From the NCBI GenBank assembly GCA_029060585.1, contig JAIDTS010000437.1, positions 1 through 6,478 of the forward strand: a stretch of 6,478 nucleotides of DNA, read 5' to 3'. This stretch comes from Muribaculaceae bacterium. Lineage in GTDB: Bacteria > Bacteroidota > Bacteroidia > Bacteroidales > Muribaculaceae. The position numbers were made by a program, and so were the translations under genes. Each line of letters starts with the position of its first letter. Position 1 is the stretch's first letter. Under the pieces are notes generated by a model, which did no database searches, was not told where the DNA came from, and was given only the letters and a program-made list of their open reading frames with translations. Shown one piece after another: positions 1-4,812 of the stretch.

Positions 1-405
1 GACTACAACGGTCTCCACAAAACCAATCCGTGGCTCAGCGTAGCCATGACACTCGCCATGTTCTCTCTTGCAGGTATCCCTCCCTTCGCCGGATTCTTCA
101 GCAAGATCCTCATCTTCACAAGTGTTTGCTCCACCAACTCAATGGCGCTCTACATGCTCGTGCTCATCGCCCTAATCAACACAGTGATCTCCCTCTACTA
201 CTACCTCTGTGTCGTAAAGGCCATGTGGATCTCCAACGATGAACCGGTGATCGGAACATTCAACAGCACCTGCGTAGCCAAGCTTGGTCTCGGCCTCTGT
301 ATCATTGGTATAGTATTCTTCGGTCTTGTAAGCCCCATCTACGAATGGCTCGTCAACTCCGTTGAACTCTCGATGTGGGAGCCTCTCGCCCTCCTCGGCC
401 TCTGA
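1..405 (+). CDS. nuoN: NADH-quinone oxidoreductase subunit N, 3' end only
   Basis: This is the last 134 codons of nuoN; the frame is open from base 1, so the start lies outside the window. NuoN is an antiporter-like membrane subunit of respiratory complex I that helps couple quinone reduction by NADH to proton pumping. The visible part begins in the loop before a conserved helix with NPWLSVAMTLAMFSLAGIPP followed by FAGFFSK, which is highly characteristic of the antiporter-type subunits NuoL, M and N. A second helix follows (about residues 49-72) with the NuoN-like NTVISLYYYL pattern and a methionine-containing end. A last helix lies around residues 94-115, before a short polar tail. NuoN rather than NuoM/L is chosen from the YNGL-HKTNPW context and the short tail after the last helix. 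In most nuo operons nuoN is the final gene, which fits the strong terminator 46 bases downstream. Stop is TGA. Confidence 0.93.
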   Translation, partial: DYNGLHKTNPWLSVAMTLAMFSLAGIPPFAGFFSKILIFTSVCSTNSMALYMLVLIALINTVISLYYYLCVVKAMWISNDEPVIGTFNSTCVAKLGLGLCIIGIVFFGLVSPIYEWLVNSVELSMWEPLALLGL

Positions 406-451
406 AAAACAAAAATCTATCTGATAGAAATAACATTCTACATATATCCTC

Positions 452-486
452 AACGGCTGTCGCTTCCCGCGACAGCCGTTCTTTGT
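452..486 (+). terminator. Intrinsic terminator after nuoN
   Basis: There is a perfect 12-bp stem: AACGGCTGTCGC at 452-463 pairs with GCGACAGCCGTT at 469-480 around the loop TTCCC, followed by CTTTGT. The T-run is short, but the stem is strong and GC-rich and sits 46 bases after the nuoN stop. It most likely ends the complex I operon and insulates it from the gene at 641. Confidence 0.8.
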
Positions 487-552
487 AATATGATTGCAAA
501 CATAAAAAATTATATATTTTGTCACATATTCAAACATTTTTAAAGAAATTTC

Positions 553-583
553 TTGGAAAATATAAATAATTGTATTAATTTTG
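553..583 (+). promoter_or_regulatory. Bacteroidota-type promoter for the secreted-protein gene
   Basis: The -33 element is CTTG (TTG at 553-555). A 20-bp spacer follows, then an exact match to the Bacteroidota -7 consensus TAnnTTTG, TAATTTTG at 576-583. Transcription should begin near 589, giving a leader of roughly 50 bases before the ATG at 641. The surrounding sequence is AT-rich. The same octamer with the same spacing recurs at 6188-6218. Confidence 0.75.
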
Positions 584-592
584 CGCCGAAAA

Positions 593-613
593 AGAGACGA
601 ATAACATGTCTCT
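593..613 (+). other. Small hairpin near the 5' end of the leader
   Basis: AGAGAC (593-598) can pair with GTCTCT (608-613) around a 9-base loop. It would lie within the first 25 bases of the transcript predicted from the promoter at 553-583. A hairpin there could stabilise the mRNA or affect initiation. The stem is only 6 bp, so chance is possible. The loop and right arm overlap the start of the mini-ORF at 606. Confidence 0.3.
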
Positions 614-638
614 GAAGTTTAATCATATAAAAATCTAA
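606..638 (+). other. Possible leader mini-ORF (10 codons)
   Basis: An ATG at 606 opens a 10-codon reading frame (MSLKFNHIKI) that ends with TAA at 636-638, two bases before the ATG of the secreted-protein gene at 641, in a different frame. The whole frame lies inside the predicted 5' leader. If translated, it would deliver terminating ribosomes to the main start. No Shine-Dalgarno is visible, which is normal here. The peptide has no run of a single amino acid that would suggest classical attenuation. It may be coincidental. Confidence 0.2.
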
Positions 639-640
639 CT

Positions 641-2299
641 ATGCGTAGACTTTCTACTCTTATTCTGGGATGTATCTGTGCCGGATCTATGCTTGGGGCA
701 TCCGACGGAAACTCATTCCATATTTCTAACACAAAAATGCAGTCCTTACCTTCCTTGAGAGAGGATTTAGTGAGAAAAGAAAACTCCAAGACAACTCTGC
801 TAAACAATGCATATAAGGCTCCGCAGAGAATTTCATCTGACGATGAAGTGATTTACGAGGCGCCGGAAGGTGAAACCGTAAGTTATTCTACATCCGGAAC
901 GGCATATATTGCCATAATGGGATATGTCGGCACTATGCCGGTAGAAAATTTTGTTACAGATATCGTATACTGTGAAGACGGTGTCGTATATTGGAAAAAC
1001 TCGATCACCGCTATTTTGGCTAATACATATATCAAGGGGAAGGATGAAGGCGACCGACTTGTGTTCGAGCTTCCCCAGGCACTTTTGTCCAATCCTCAGG
1101 AGCCTGACGAGCAAGGCAATCCGACTCTTGCATATGTTCAGCGAATGACTTATAACGAGGAGGATCAGTTTTATTATGTAAACGAAGAGAATCAGACGGT
1201 CACTCTTATCAAGAATGAAGATGGTTCTCTTTCAGGAGATGTCGACGGAAACGATATTCTCGGTATGACTACTCCCGACGGAAGATGGTACGGATATGGC
1301 AACTATAATATCGTTCTGGCTCCAGACAAAGGTTTGGAGGTTGTCACTCCTCCCGAGGGACTCAAGACCGAGGAATGGATGTTCATTTCTAACTATGTAG
1401 GTAGAAAAGTTGAACTCGGATTTGATGGTAATGATCTCTACCTGCACAATCCCGTTCGTCCATCTACCGATGATCCCGGACTTTTGCCCGACTATTGGAT
1501 TAAGGGTAGCATCGAAAATGGAGAGATTACAATACCCACACAGTATATAGGAAGCAGCGACTTCATGTTGGTAAGCATTTATTTCACTCCGCTCAACTAT
1601 GACGGTGATGAGACCGTTGAAAAATTCGACGAAGCTGTTTTGACATACGATGCTGAGGCGAAGATAATGGTTTCTGACGTTGGTTTCGGTCTTATGGCCG
1701 GCCCCGGCTATCTGTTCGGTTATTCGGACGCTCCTACAATCCGTTGGCAACCGGAAGATCTGGCTATCAATCTCCCCAATCCTGTGATCTTAGACGCATT
1801 CAATTTTGACACAACTATTAATTATGGTGTCTGCGCTTTTGAGCTTGCACCTGTCAACGATGAAGGATATACTCTGGATGCCAACTATATTTTCTGCCGC
1901 CTATATGTTGATGGAGAGCCATATACCTTCGATGCTGACGACTATATGAAGTTGGAAGACTCGATGGAATGGGTGCCGTTCCTCTACGATGACGGATGGG
2001 ACTTCCATCAGGATGGTGACTACCACCGCTTCGACATTTATTTTGACGGTGCCGAGACTATGGGAGTTCAGGCAAAATATGACGACGGTAAGAATCTTTT
2101 CTATACAGACATCGTGACTGTTTCCTTGGAAGGTGATGCCGTAGAAACAATCGATGCAAATATTGAAGGAGACATAATAAATGCTGAGGAGTCTGTTATT
2201 TACAGCATTAACGGCACTAAGAGCGACAAGCAGTCTCTCGCCCCGGGCATCTATATCGTTCGCAACTCCAAGGTCACTAAAAAACTCATCGTAAAATAA
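641..2299 (+). CDS. Secreted protein with an internal duplication and a C-terminal sorting-tail-like end
   Basis: This encodes 552 residues of unknown function. Residues 1-20 (MRRLSTLILGCICAGSMLGA) look like a signal peptide with likely cleavage after LGA. Cys11 sits in a lipobox-like ILGC, but the hydrophobic run before it is very short, so a soluble exported form is favoured. Residues about 90-228 and 247-375 look like two copies of one beta-rich module, each with a Y/W-IKG turn (130-133 and 286-289) followed by a short strand (LVFELP and EITIPT). A third beta domain (about 380-500) has the pattern LYVDGEPYTF, then WDFHQDGDYHRF, then YTDIVTVSL. I associate this architecture with uncharacterised Prevotella and Bacteroides surface proteins. 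The tail 517-552 (VIYSINGTK, LAPGIYIV, VTKKLIVK) resembles the Por/type IX C-terminal sorting domain. The protein is rich in Asp and Glu. It has its own promoter and appears monocistronic. The start at 641 is supported by the signal peptide. Confidence 0.85.
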   Translation: MRRLSTLILGCICAGSMLGASDGNSFHISNTKMQSLPSLREDLVRKENSKTTLLNNAYKAPQRISSDDEVIYEAPEGETVSYSTSGTAYIAIMGYVGTMPVENFVTDIVYCEDGVVYWKNSITAILANTYIKGKDEGDRLVFELPQALLSNPQEPDEQGNPTLAYVQRMTYNEEDQFYYVNEENQTVTLIKNEDGSLSGDVDGNDILGMTTPDGRWYGYGNYNIVLAPDKGLEVVTPPEGLKTEEWMFISNYVGRKVELGFDGNDLYLHNPVRPSTDDPGLLPDYWIKGSIENGEITIPTQYIGSSDFMLVSIYFTPLNYDGDETVEKFDEAVLTYDAEAKIMVSDVGFGLMAGPGYLFGYSDAPTIRWQPEDLAINLPNPVILDAFNFDTTINYGVCAFELAPVNDEGYTLDANYIFCRLYVDGEPYTFDADDYMKLEDSMEWVPFLYDDGWDFHQDGDYHRFDIYFDGAETMGVQAKYDDGKNLFYTDIVTVSLEGDAVETIDANIEGDIINAEESVIYSINGTKSDKQSLAPGIYIVRNSKVTKKLIVK

Positions 2300-2315
2300 A
2301 GACTTTCCATATTAA

Positions 2316-2346
2316 GGGGAAGATAGAGCCAGAATCTATCTTCCCC
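2316..2346 (+). terminator. Hairpin terminator after the secreted-protein gene
   Basis: There is a perfect 12-bp stem: GGGGAAGATAGA (2316-2327) pairs with TCTATCTTCCCC (2335-2346) around a 7-base loop, beginning 17 bases after the stop codon at 2299. No T-run follows, so it may act as a 3'-end stabiliser or together with the next hairpin rather than as a complete intrinsic terminator on its own. Confidence 0.55.
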
Positions 2347-2352
2347 AATCAC

Positions 2353-2382
2353 AAAGAGGCACGCCATGCGGCGCGCCTCTTT
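2353..2382. terminator. Shared terminator hairpin between convergent genes
   Basis: A 13-position stem pairs 2353-2365 (AAAGAGGCACGCC) with 2370-2382 (GGCGCGCCTCTTT) around the loop ATGC. As plus-strand RNA it contains one A-C mismatch (2361/2374). As minus-strand RNA the same position becomes a G-U wobble, so the stem is fully paired for the minus-strand gene ending at 2426. The outer A/T pairs supply a short T-run in both directions. It probably ends both convergent transcripts and is somewhat better suited to the minus-strand one. Confidence 0.65.
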
Positions 2383-2387
2383 ACTTA

Positions 2388-2415
2388 TAATATTTAATCT
2401 TTAATATTTAATCTT
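2388..2415. repeat. Two perfect tandem copies of a 14-bp unit
   Basis: TAATATTTAATCTT occurs at 2388-2401 and again immediately at 2402-2415, followed by a similar but degraded AT-rich stretch to about 2425. It lies in the 3' untranslated region of the minus-strand gene ending at 2426, so the copy number may vary between strains through slippage. No function is evident. Confidence 0.8.
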
Positions 2416-2425
2416 TATAAATAAA

Positions 2426-2770
2426 TCAATGCTCATGGTTATGATATCCGTAGCACACGGGGTTGAAGCAGTTATCATAACGGAGATGGAGGCCATCGCC
2501 CAGATCGACTACATATGTCACGCCTTCACGGGTGATGCCATACACCGTTGAACCGGGGAAGCGGAGAGCGATATGCTCAACAATCTCTTCAGGCACTACT
2601 ATGTTCGATGCCGTTCTGACTGCGGGTGCCGGTGCAGGAGCGGGTGCTTCCAATGTGGCGGGTGCTGGGTTAGCTTCAGGTGAAGCGTCCGGAGATGCGT
2701 TTTCTGCTAATGCAGTGAAACCTACAACTGCGAATGAGAGAGCGACGAAGGATGTAAATAACTTTTTCAT
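2426..2770 (-). CDS. Small exported PepSY-like protein with Ala/Pro spacer and Cys/His tail
   Basis: This encodes 114 residues. Residues 1-22 form a clear signal peptide: KK, a hydrophobic core, and cleavage after ALA. Residues 23-52 are a low-complexity Ala/Pro/Glu spacer, including four consecutive AP units, probably flexible. Residues about 58-100 form the only likely folded part: VVPEEIVEHIALRFPGSTVY, then a strand (VTYVVDL), then DGLHLRYD. This resembles one repeat of the PepSY-like (DUF2874) fold common in Bacteroidota periplasmic proteins, in which a helix with a fPG motif is followed by strands ending in a dG-x-x-x-x-fD turn. The tail has C101, C106, H110, H112 and H114, suggesting metal binding or a disulfide; that is inference. 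The protein is shorter than typical two-repeat members. Start at 2770 is supported by the signal peptide. Its promoter region carries tandem repeats. Confidence 0.8.
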   Translation of the reverse strand: MKKLFTSFVALSFAVVGFTALAENASPDASPEANPAPATLEAPAPAPAPAVRTASNIVVPEEIVEHIALRFPGSTVYGITREGVTYVVDLGDGLHLRYDNCFNPVCYGYHNHEH

Positions 2771-2813
2771 AGTTTTTTAAATTAAGAGTGTGTAATTAAA
2801 TTTTTGTTCTCGT

Positions 2814-2887
2814 GTGTGTTTTTCAAAGTATCAAACCTTTGTGTGTTTTTCAGTAGTATCAATTTGTGTTTTTCAGTGGTATAGATT
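2814..2887. repeat. Three imperfect tandem repeats upstream of the small exported-protein gene
   Basis: The core GTGTGTTTTTC occurs at 2814-2824 and 2841-2851, and as GTGTTTTTC at 2866-2874. Each is followed by an AGTRGTAT- or AAAGTAT-like segment, and the first two by TATCAA (2829-2834 and 2857-2862). Spacing between cores is 27 and then 23 bases, or about 2.5 helical turns. The repeats cover the candidate minus-strand promoter of the gene at 2426-2770, so they may be operator sites or a slippage-prone promoter region. No known regulator motif is recognised. Confidence 0.6.
2832..2863 (-). promoter_or_regulatory. Candidate promoter of the small exported-protein gene
   Basis: On the minus strand, ATTG (2863-2860) is followed by a 20-bp spacer and AAGGTTTG (2839-2832). 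This matches the Bacteroidota TTG - 20 bp - TAnnTTTG pattern with one mismatch in the -7 element. The start of transcription would be near 2825, giving a leader of about 55 bases to the ATG at 2770. A competing -7-like sequence, ATACTTTG at 2831-2824, lacks a matching -33 element. Confidence 0.45.
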
Positions 2888-3020
2888 AAGGCCGTAGTGG
2901 AATTCTGTTTTTGTATTATTATATGTTTTATTATTTTTTGTTCTATTTTCGTAGTATTTAAATTAAGAATGTGTTTTAACTTTTATACTTCCTAAACATT
3001 CATTTAACATTATTAGTTCA

Positions 3021-3752
3021 TCACTTACACATTGCAATTTTATTAAACATTTGCCACGATTTTGAAACATCATAGCTATCTTTCCCTTTTTCAGGCACTT
3101 TAAGCACACATCTTTTGTATGCTTCCTTATCATCAGGGTCAAACACAAAACTTTCACAATCAAACTTCGGAGCCTTCACCGAAGGCGCGACAATCTCCTC
3201 AAGACTTGGACAACAGTTCATAATCAGTTCCCCGAGCAGACGGTCGTTGGCCGGCAGACGTACTTTTCTGAGCGACTCGCAATCTGAAAAAGCATACGAT
3301 TCTATCTCCTCGAGGCTGTCCGGAAGAATCGCTACTTTTAAAGAATCGCAGAAAGAAAATGCATTATGCCCGATATGCTTCAAACCATCGGGAAACGTCA
3401 ATCCGTCCAGACTTGAGCAATACGTAAATGAATTGCTCCCGATGTCTTCAAGGGAAGACGGCAGATTGATCTCCTCAAGAGCCGAGCATTCACTGAAAGC
3501 TTGAAATCCAATCTTCTTCAGCCCTCTTGGAAGCCTCACTTTCTTAAGCGAAGTGCATCCAAGAAAAGCATAGTCCGGAATCTCCATTATTCCTTCCCCA
3601 TCTGCAATGAAGACCTCCTCTATATCAGTCCTGTCGATATACTGCCCCTCCTCGATAGGACCATTAATCTCAAGACAGATAGGAAAAACATCTGTCGGAA
3701 CAAAAAAAACAGTCATCATCACTATCCTAAAAATCAATCTCTTACATTCCAT
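3021..3752 (-). CDS. BspA-type leucine-rich-repeat protein, small and probably exported
   Basis: This encodes 243 residues. The core is six consecutive 23-residue repeats without any insertion, starting at residues 58, 81, 104, 127, 150 and 173. The pattern is I-x-x-x-A/S-F-x-x-C-x-S/A-L-x-x-x-x-L/F-P-x-x-L-x-x, which is the LRR_5 (BspA/TpLRR) type; the sixth copy is degraded (LGELIMNCCPSL). The C-terminal part (about 196-243, with YKRCVLKVPEKG and SWQMFNKI) is the usual cap of this family. Residues 1-24 have a short basic start and a hydrophobic stretch (LIFRIVMMTVFFV), so export is likely, but the cleavage site is unclear and Met12 or Met13 could be the real start. No sorting tail is visible. 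BspA-type repeats typically serve in adhesion or protein binding at the surface; the partner is unknown. No convincing promoter or terminator of its own was found. The next gene begins 250 bases downstream on the same strand. Confidence 0.85.
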   Translation of the reverse strand: MECKRLIFRIVMMTVFFVPTDVFPICLEINGPIEEGQYIDRTDIEEVFIADGEGIMEIPDYAFLGCTSLKKVRLPRGLKKIGFQAFSECSALEEINLPSSLEDIGSNSFTYCSSLDGLTFPDGLKHIGHNAFSFCDSLKVAILPDSLEEIESYAFSDCESLRKVRLPANDRLLGELIMNCCPSLEEIVAPSVKAPKFDCESFVFDPDDKEAYKRCVLKVPEKGKDSYDVSKSWQMFNKIAMCK

Positions 3753-3878
3753 TTAGAATATATATTTACTTTTTTCGTAAAAAAAATCAAATTTTACCGA
3801 ACATTTTATTAAACTCGTTGTTTTAAAGGTATAAAAATCGTTTCATGATGTTAGGTTAGTTCGAAAGTATTATGGAAA

Positions 3879-3907
3879 ACTTTCAAGAAACAGTTGCTTG
3901 AGAAAGT
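3879..3907 (-). terminator. Probable minus-strand terminator of the MATE-ispE transcript
   Basis: Read on the minus strand, ACTTTC (3907-3902) and AAG (3899-3897) pair with CTT GAAAGT (3887-3879). The result is a 9-bp stem with a 2-base bulge and a 9-base loop, ending in TTTT then CC. It lies about 50 bases after the ispE stop. It is weaker than the overlapping plus-strand hairpin and shares bases with it, so only one can form in a given RNA. Confidence 0.4.
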
Positions 3908-3920
3908 AGCTGTTTTTTTT
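3888..3920 (+). terminator. Plus-strand intrinsic terminator with no evident gene upstream
   Basis: AAACAGTTGCTT (3888-3899) pairs with AAGTAGCTGTTT (3904-3915) as a 12-bp stem with two G-U wobbles and a GAGA tetraloop of the GNRA class. The stem is followed by a continuing T-run to 3920. The wobbles become A-C mismatches on the other strand, so the plus orientation is clearly favoured. The annotated genes on both sides lie on the minus strand. It may therefore end a small plus-strand RNA starting in 3753-3880, or an antisense transcript. I did not find a good Bacteroidota promoter for such an RNA. Confidence 0.6.
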
Positions 3921-3958
3921 GCAACTATTCGAACTTCACGGCTATGCATCTATCTGCC

Positions 3959-4810
3959 TTATAGTAGACAAACTGTTACATAATGTTCCATGAAACGCTC
4001 TCCTACCCTCGTGGCCTCTTCTTTGCTCCTGAAAAGCCCAAACACAGTAGACCCCGAGCCCGACATCGAGGCATATGAAGCCCCTCTATCCAGAATTACG
4101 GCTTTGATATCCTCAAGAACTTTATGATTAGGAAACAGAGAACCCTCGAAATCATTGACCATTCGTCCTTGCCACTCCTCTATTGGGAGAAGAATAGTAT
4201 CCTTAAGTGATTTATCGGGAATAGTGGGCCTAACTCCGGCGAAAGCCTCCTTTGTAGAGATCGACACTTCCGGCTTCACAAGCAGGCACCACCATCCCGA
4301 CAGGTCAAGATCAATGGGAACGATCTTCTCTCCTACTCCTTCTGCATAGCACGGCGTATTGTAGATGAAGAACGGACAGTCTGCCCCAAGCTTCAATGCC
4401 ATACTTGCGAGATCATCCTTACTGAAAGGATTTCCTATCATTTCATTAAGCATACACAGTACTGCAGAGGCATCCGCGCTTCCGCCTCCAAGACCGGCCC
4501 CGTCAGGAAGATGTTTTTCCAGATGTATCCTGTAGTCGGGAAGAACGGGAAATTTATCCTTGAATGCCCTCCAGGCCTTATACACGAGATTCTTCTCCAG
4601 CGGACAGTCTACTTTCCTACCCGTAAAGACGAATTCCGTGCTTTCAGAAGGTGTAATCTCCAAAATATCACAGAAAGATTCCGGATTCTCCGGTGTTCCG
4701 TTATGCTTACCGACCGGATAAAATACCGTCTCTAACTCGTGATACCCGTCAGGACGCTTCCTGACTATATTGAGGCCAAGATTAAGCTTGGCATTAACAA
4801 ACTTTATCAT
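3959..4810 (-). CDS. ispE: 4-diphosphocytidyl-2-C-methyl-D-erythritol kinase
   Basis: IspE phosphorylates CDP-methylerythritol with ATP to give CDP-methylerythritol 2-phosphate, a middle step of the cytosolic MEP pathway to isoprenoid precursors. The 283 residues match the usual family length, and the GHMP-kinase signatures are in order. Residues 7-13 (AKLNLGL) carry the substrate-pocket lysine K8 and are followed by RPDGYHELETVF. The phosphate-binding loop is PDGAGLGGGSADAS at 102-115. LGADCPFF at 141-148 has the catalytic aspartate D144, and AEGVGE is at 156-161. The C-terminal glycine motif is MSGSGSTVFGLF at 249-260. No key residue is missing. The ATG overlaps the stop of the upstream MATE gene by one base (TAATG), so the two are probably co-transcribed and translationally coupled. 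Regulation should follow the promoter at 6149-6180. Start and stop agree with the family. Confidence 0.96.
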   Translation of the reverse strand: MIKFVNAKLNLGLNIVRKRPDGYHELETVFYPVGKHNGTPENPESFCDILEITPSESTEFVFTGRKVDCPLEKNLVYKAWRAFKDKFPVLPDYRIHLEKHLPDGAGLGGGSADASAVLCMLNEMIGNPFSKDDLASMALKLGADCPFFIYNTPCYAEGVGEKIVPIDLDLSGWWCLLVKPEVSISTKEAFAGVRPTIPDKSLKDTILLPIEEWQGRMVNDFEGSLFPNHKVLEDIKAVILDRGASYASMSGSGSTVFGLFRSKEEATRVGERFMEHYVTVCLL

Positions 4811-4812
4811 TA
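4808..4812 (-). other. TAATG stop/start overlap joining the MATE gene and ispE
   Basis: On the minus strand TAA (4812-4810) of the transporter gene and ATG (4810-4808) of ispE share one base. This arrangement favours re-initiation by the terminating ribosome and makes the two genes an operon. No Shine-Dalgarno-like sequence is seen before the ispE ATG; the preceding bases are the A/T-rich end of the transporter gene. Confidence 0.85.

Larger units (their letters stand above)
2776..2974. repeat. Leader motif present twice, 181 bp apart
   Basis: TTTAAATTAAGAGTGTGT at 2776-2793 recurs as TTTAAATTAAGAATGTGT at 2957-2974, with 17 of 18 bases identical and in the same orientation. Read on the minus strand, the first copy lies directly before the ATG at 2770. 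The second copy is followed by ACTACG where the first has ACTATG, so it could be a decayed duplicate of the leader. The sequence is AT-rich, so chance cannot be fully excluded. Confidence 0.5.
3858..3935. repeat. Inverted repeat enclosing the orphan terminator
   Basis: AGTTCGAA (3858-3865) and TTCGAACT (3928-3935) are perfect 8-bp reverse complements, about 62 bases apart. They bracket the overlapping hairpins at 3879-3920. In RNA they could form a closing stem. As DNA they could be ends of a small palindromic element. No flanking target duplication was seen. Confidence 0.4.

Noticed and set aside
172..537. 121-codon open frame on the minus strand over the nuoN end and terminator
   Set aside because: It runs through the nuoN terminator hairpin and is antisense to conserved NuoN sequence, so it is a shadow frame.
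670..676. Lipoprotein signal at Cys11 of the secreted protein
   Set aside because: The hydrophobic stretch before the Cys is only about six residues and a better type I cleavage site follows at LGA, so a lipoprotein is unlikely.
1232..1750. 172-codon open frame on the minus strand inside the secreted-protein gene
   Set aside because: It is antisense to a well-supported coding gene with a signal peptide and sorting tail. Its translation has no recognisable domain.
2532..2780. Ala/Gly-rich frame on the plus strand opposite the small exported-protein gene
   Set aside because: The composition comes from the reverse complement of the Ala/Pro spacer codons; there is no signal or domain.
2814..2887. 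CRISPR-like array
   Set aside because: Only three imperfect AT-rich units with almost no spacer and no cas genes nearby; it is a simple tandem repeat.
2801..2944. Second direct repeat TTTTTGTTCT (2801-2810 and 2935-2944)
   Set aside because: Its order relative to the 18-base leader repeat differs between the two copies, and the sequence is low complexity, so it is probably chance.
3115..3504. Open frame on the plus strand opposite the leucine-rich-repeat gene
   Set aside because: It is a by-product of the regular 69-base repeat structure of the opposite strand; the translation is Ser-rich without domain features.
3788..3820. Promoter for the leucine-rich-repeat gene (minus-strand TAAAATTTG at 3796-3788)
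   Set aside because: The -7 element has the wrong internal spacing and there is no TTG at 19-21 bp upstream, so it is not listed as a feature.
3858..3935. Miniature transposable element
   Set aside because: Only an 8-bp inverted repeat, no target-site duplication seen, and the copy number cannot be judged from one window.
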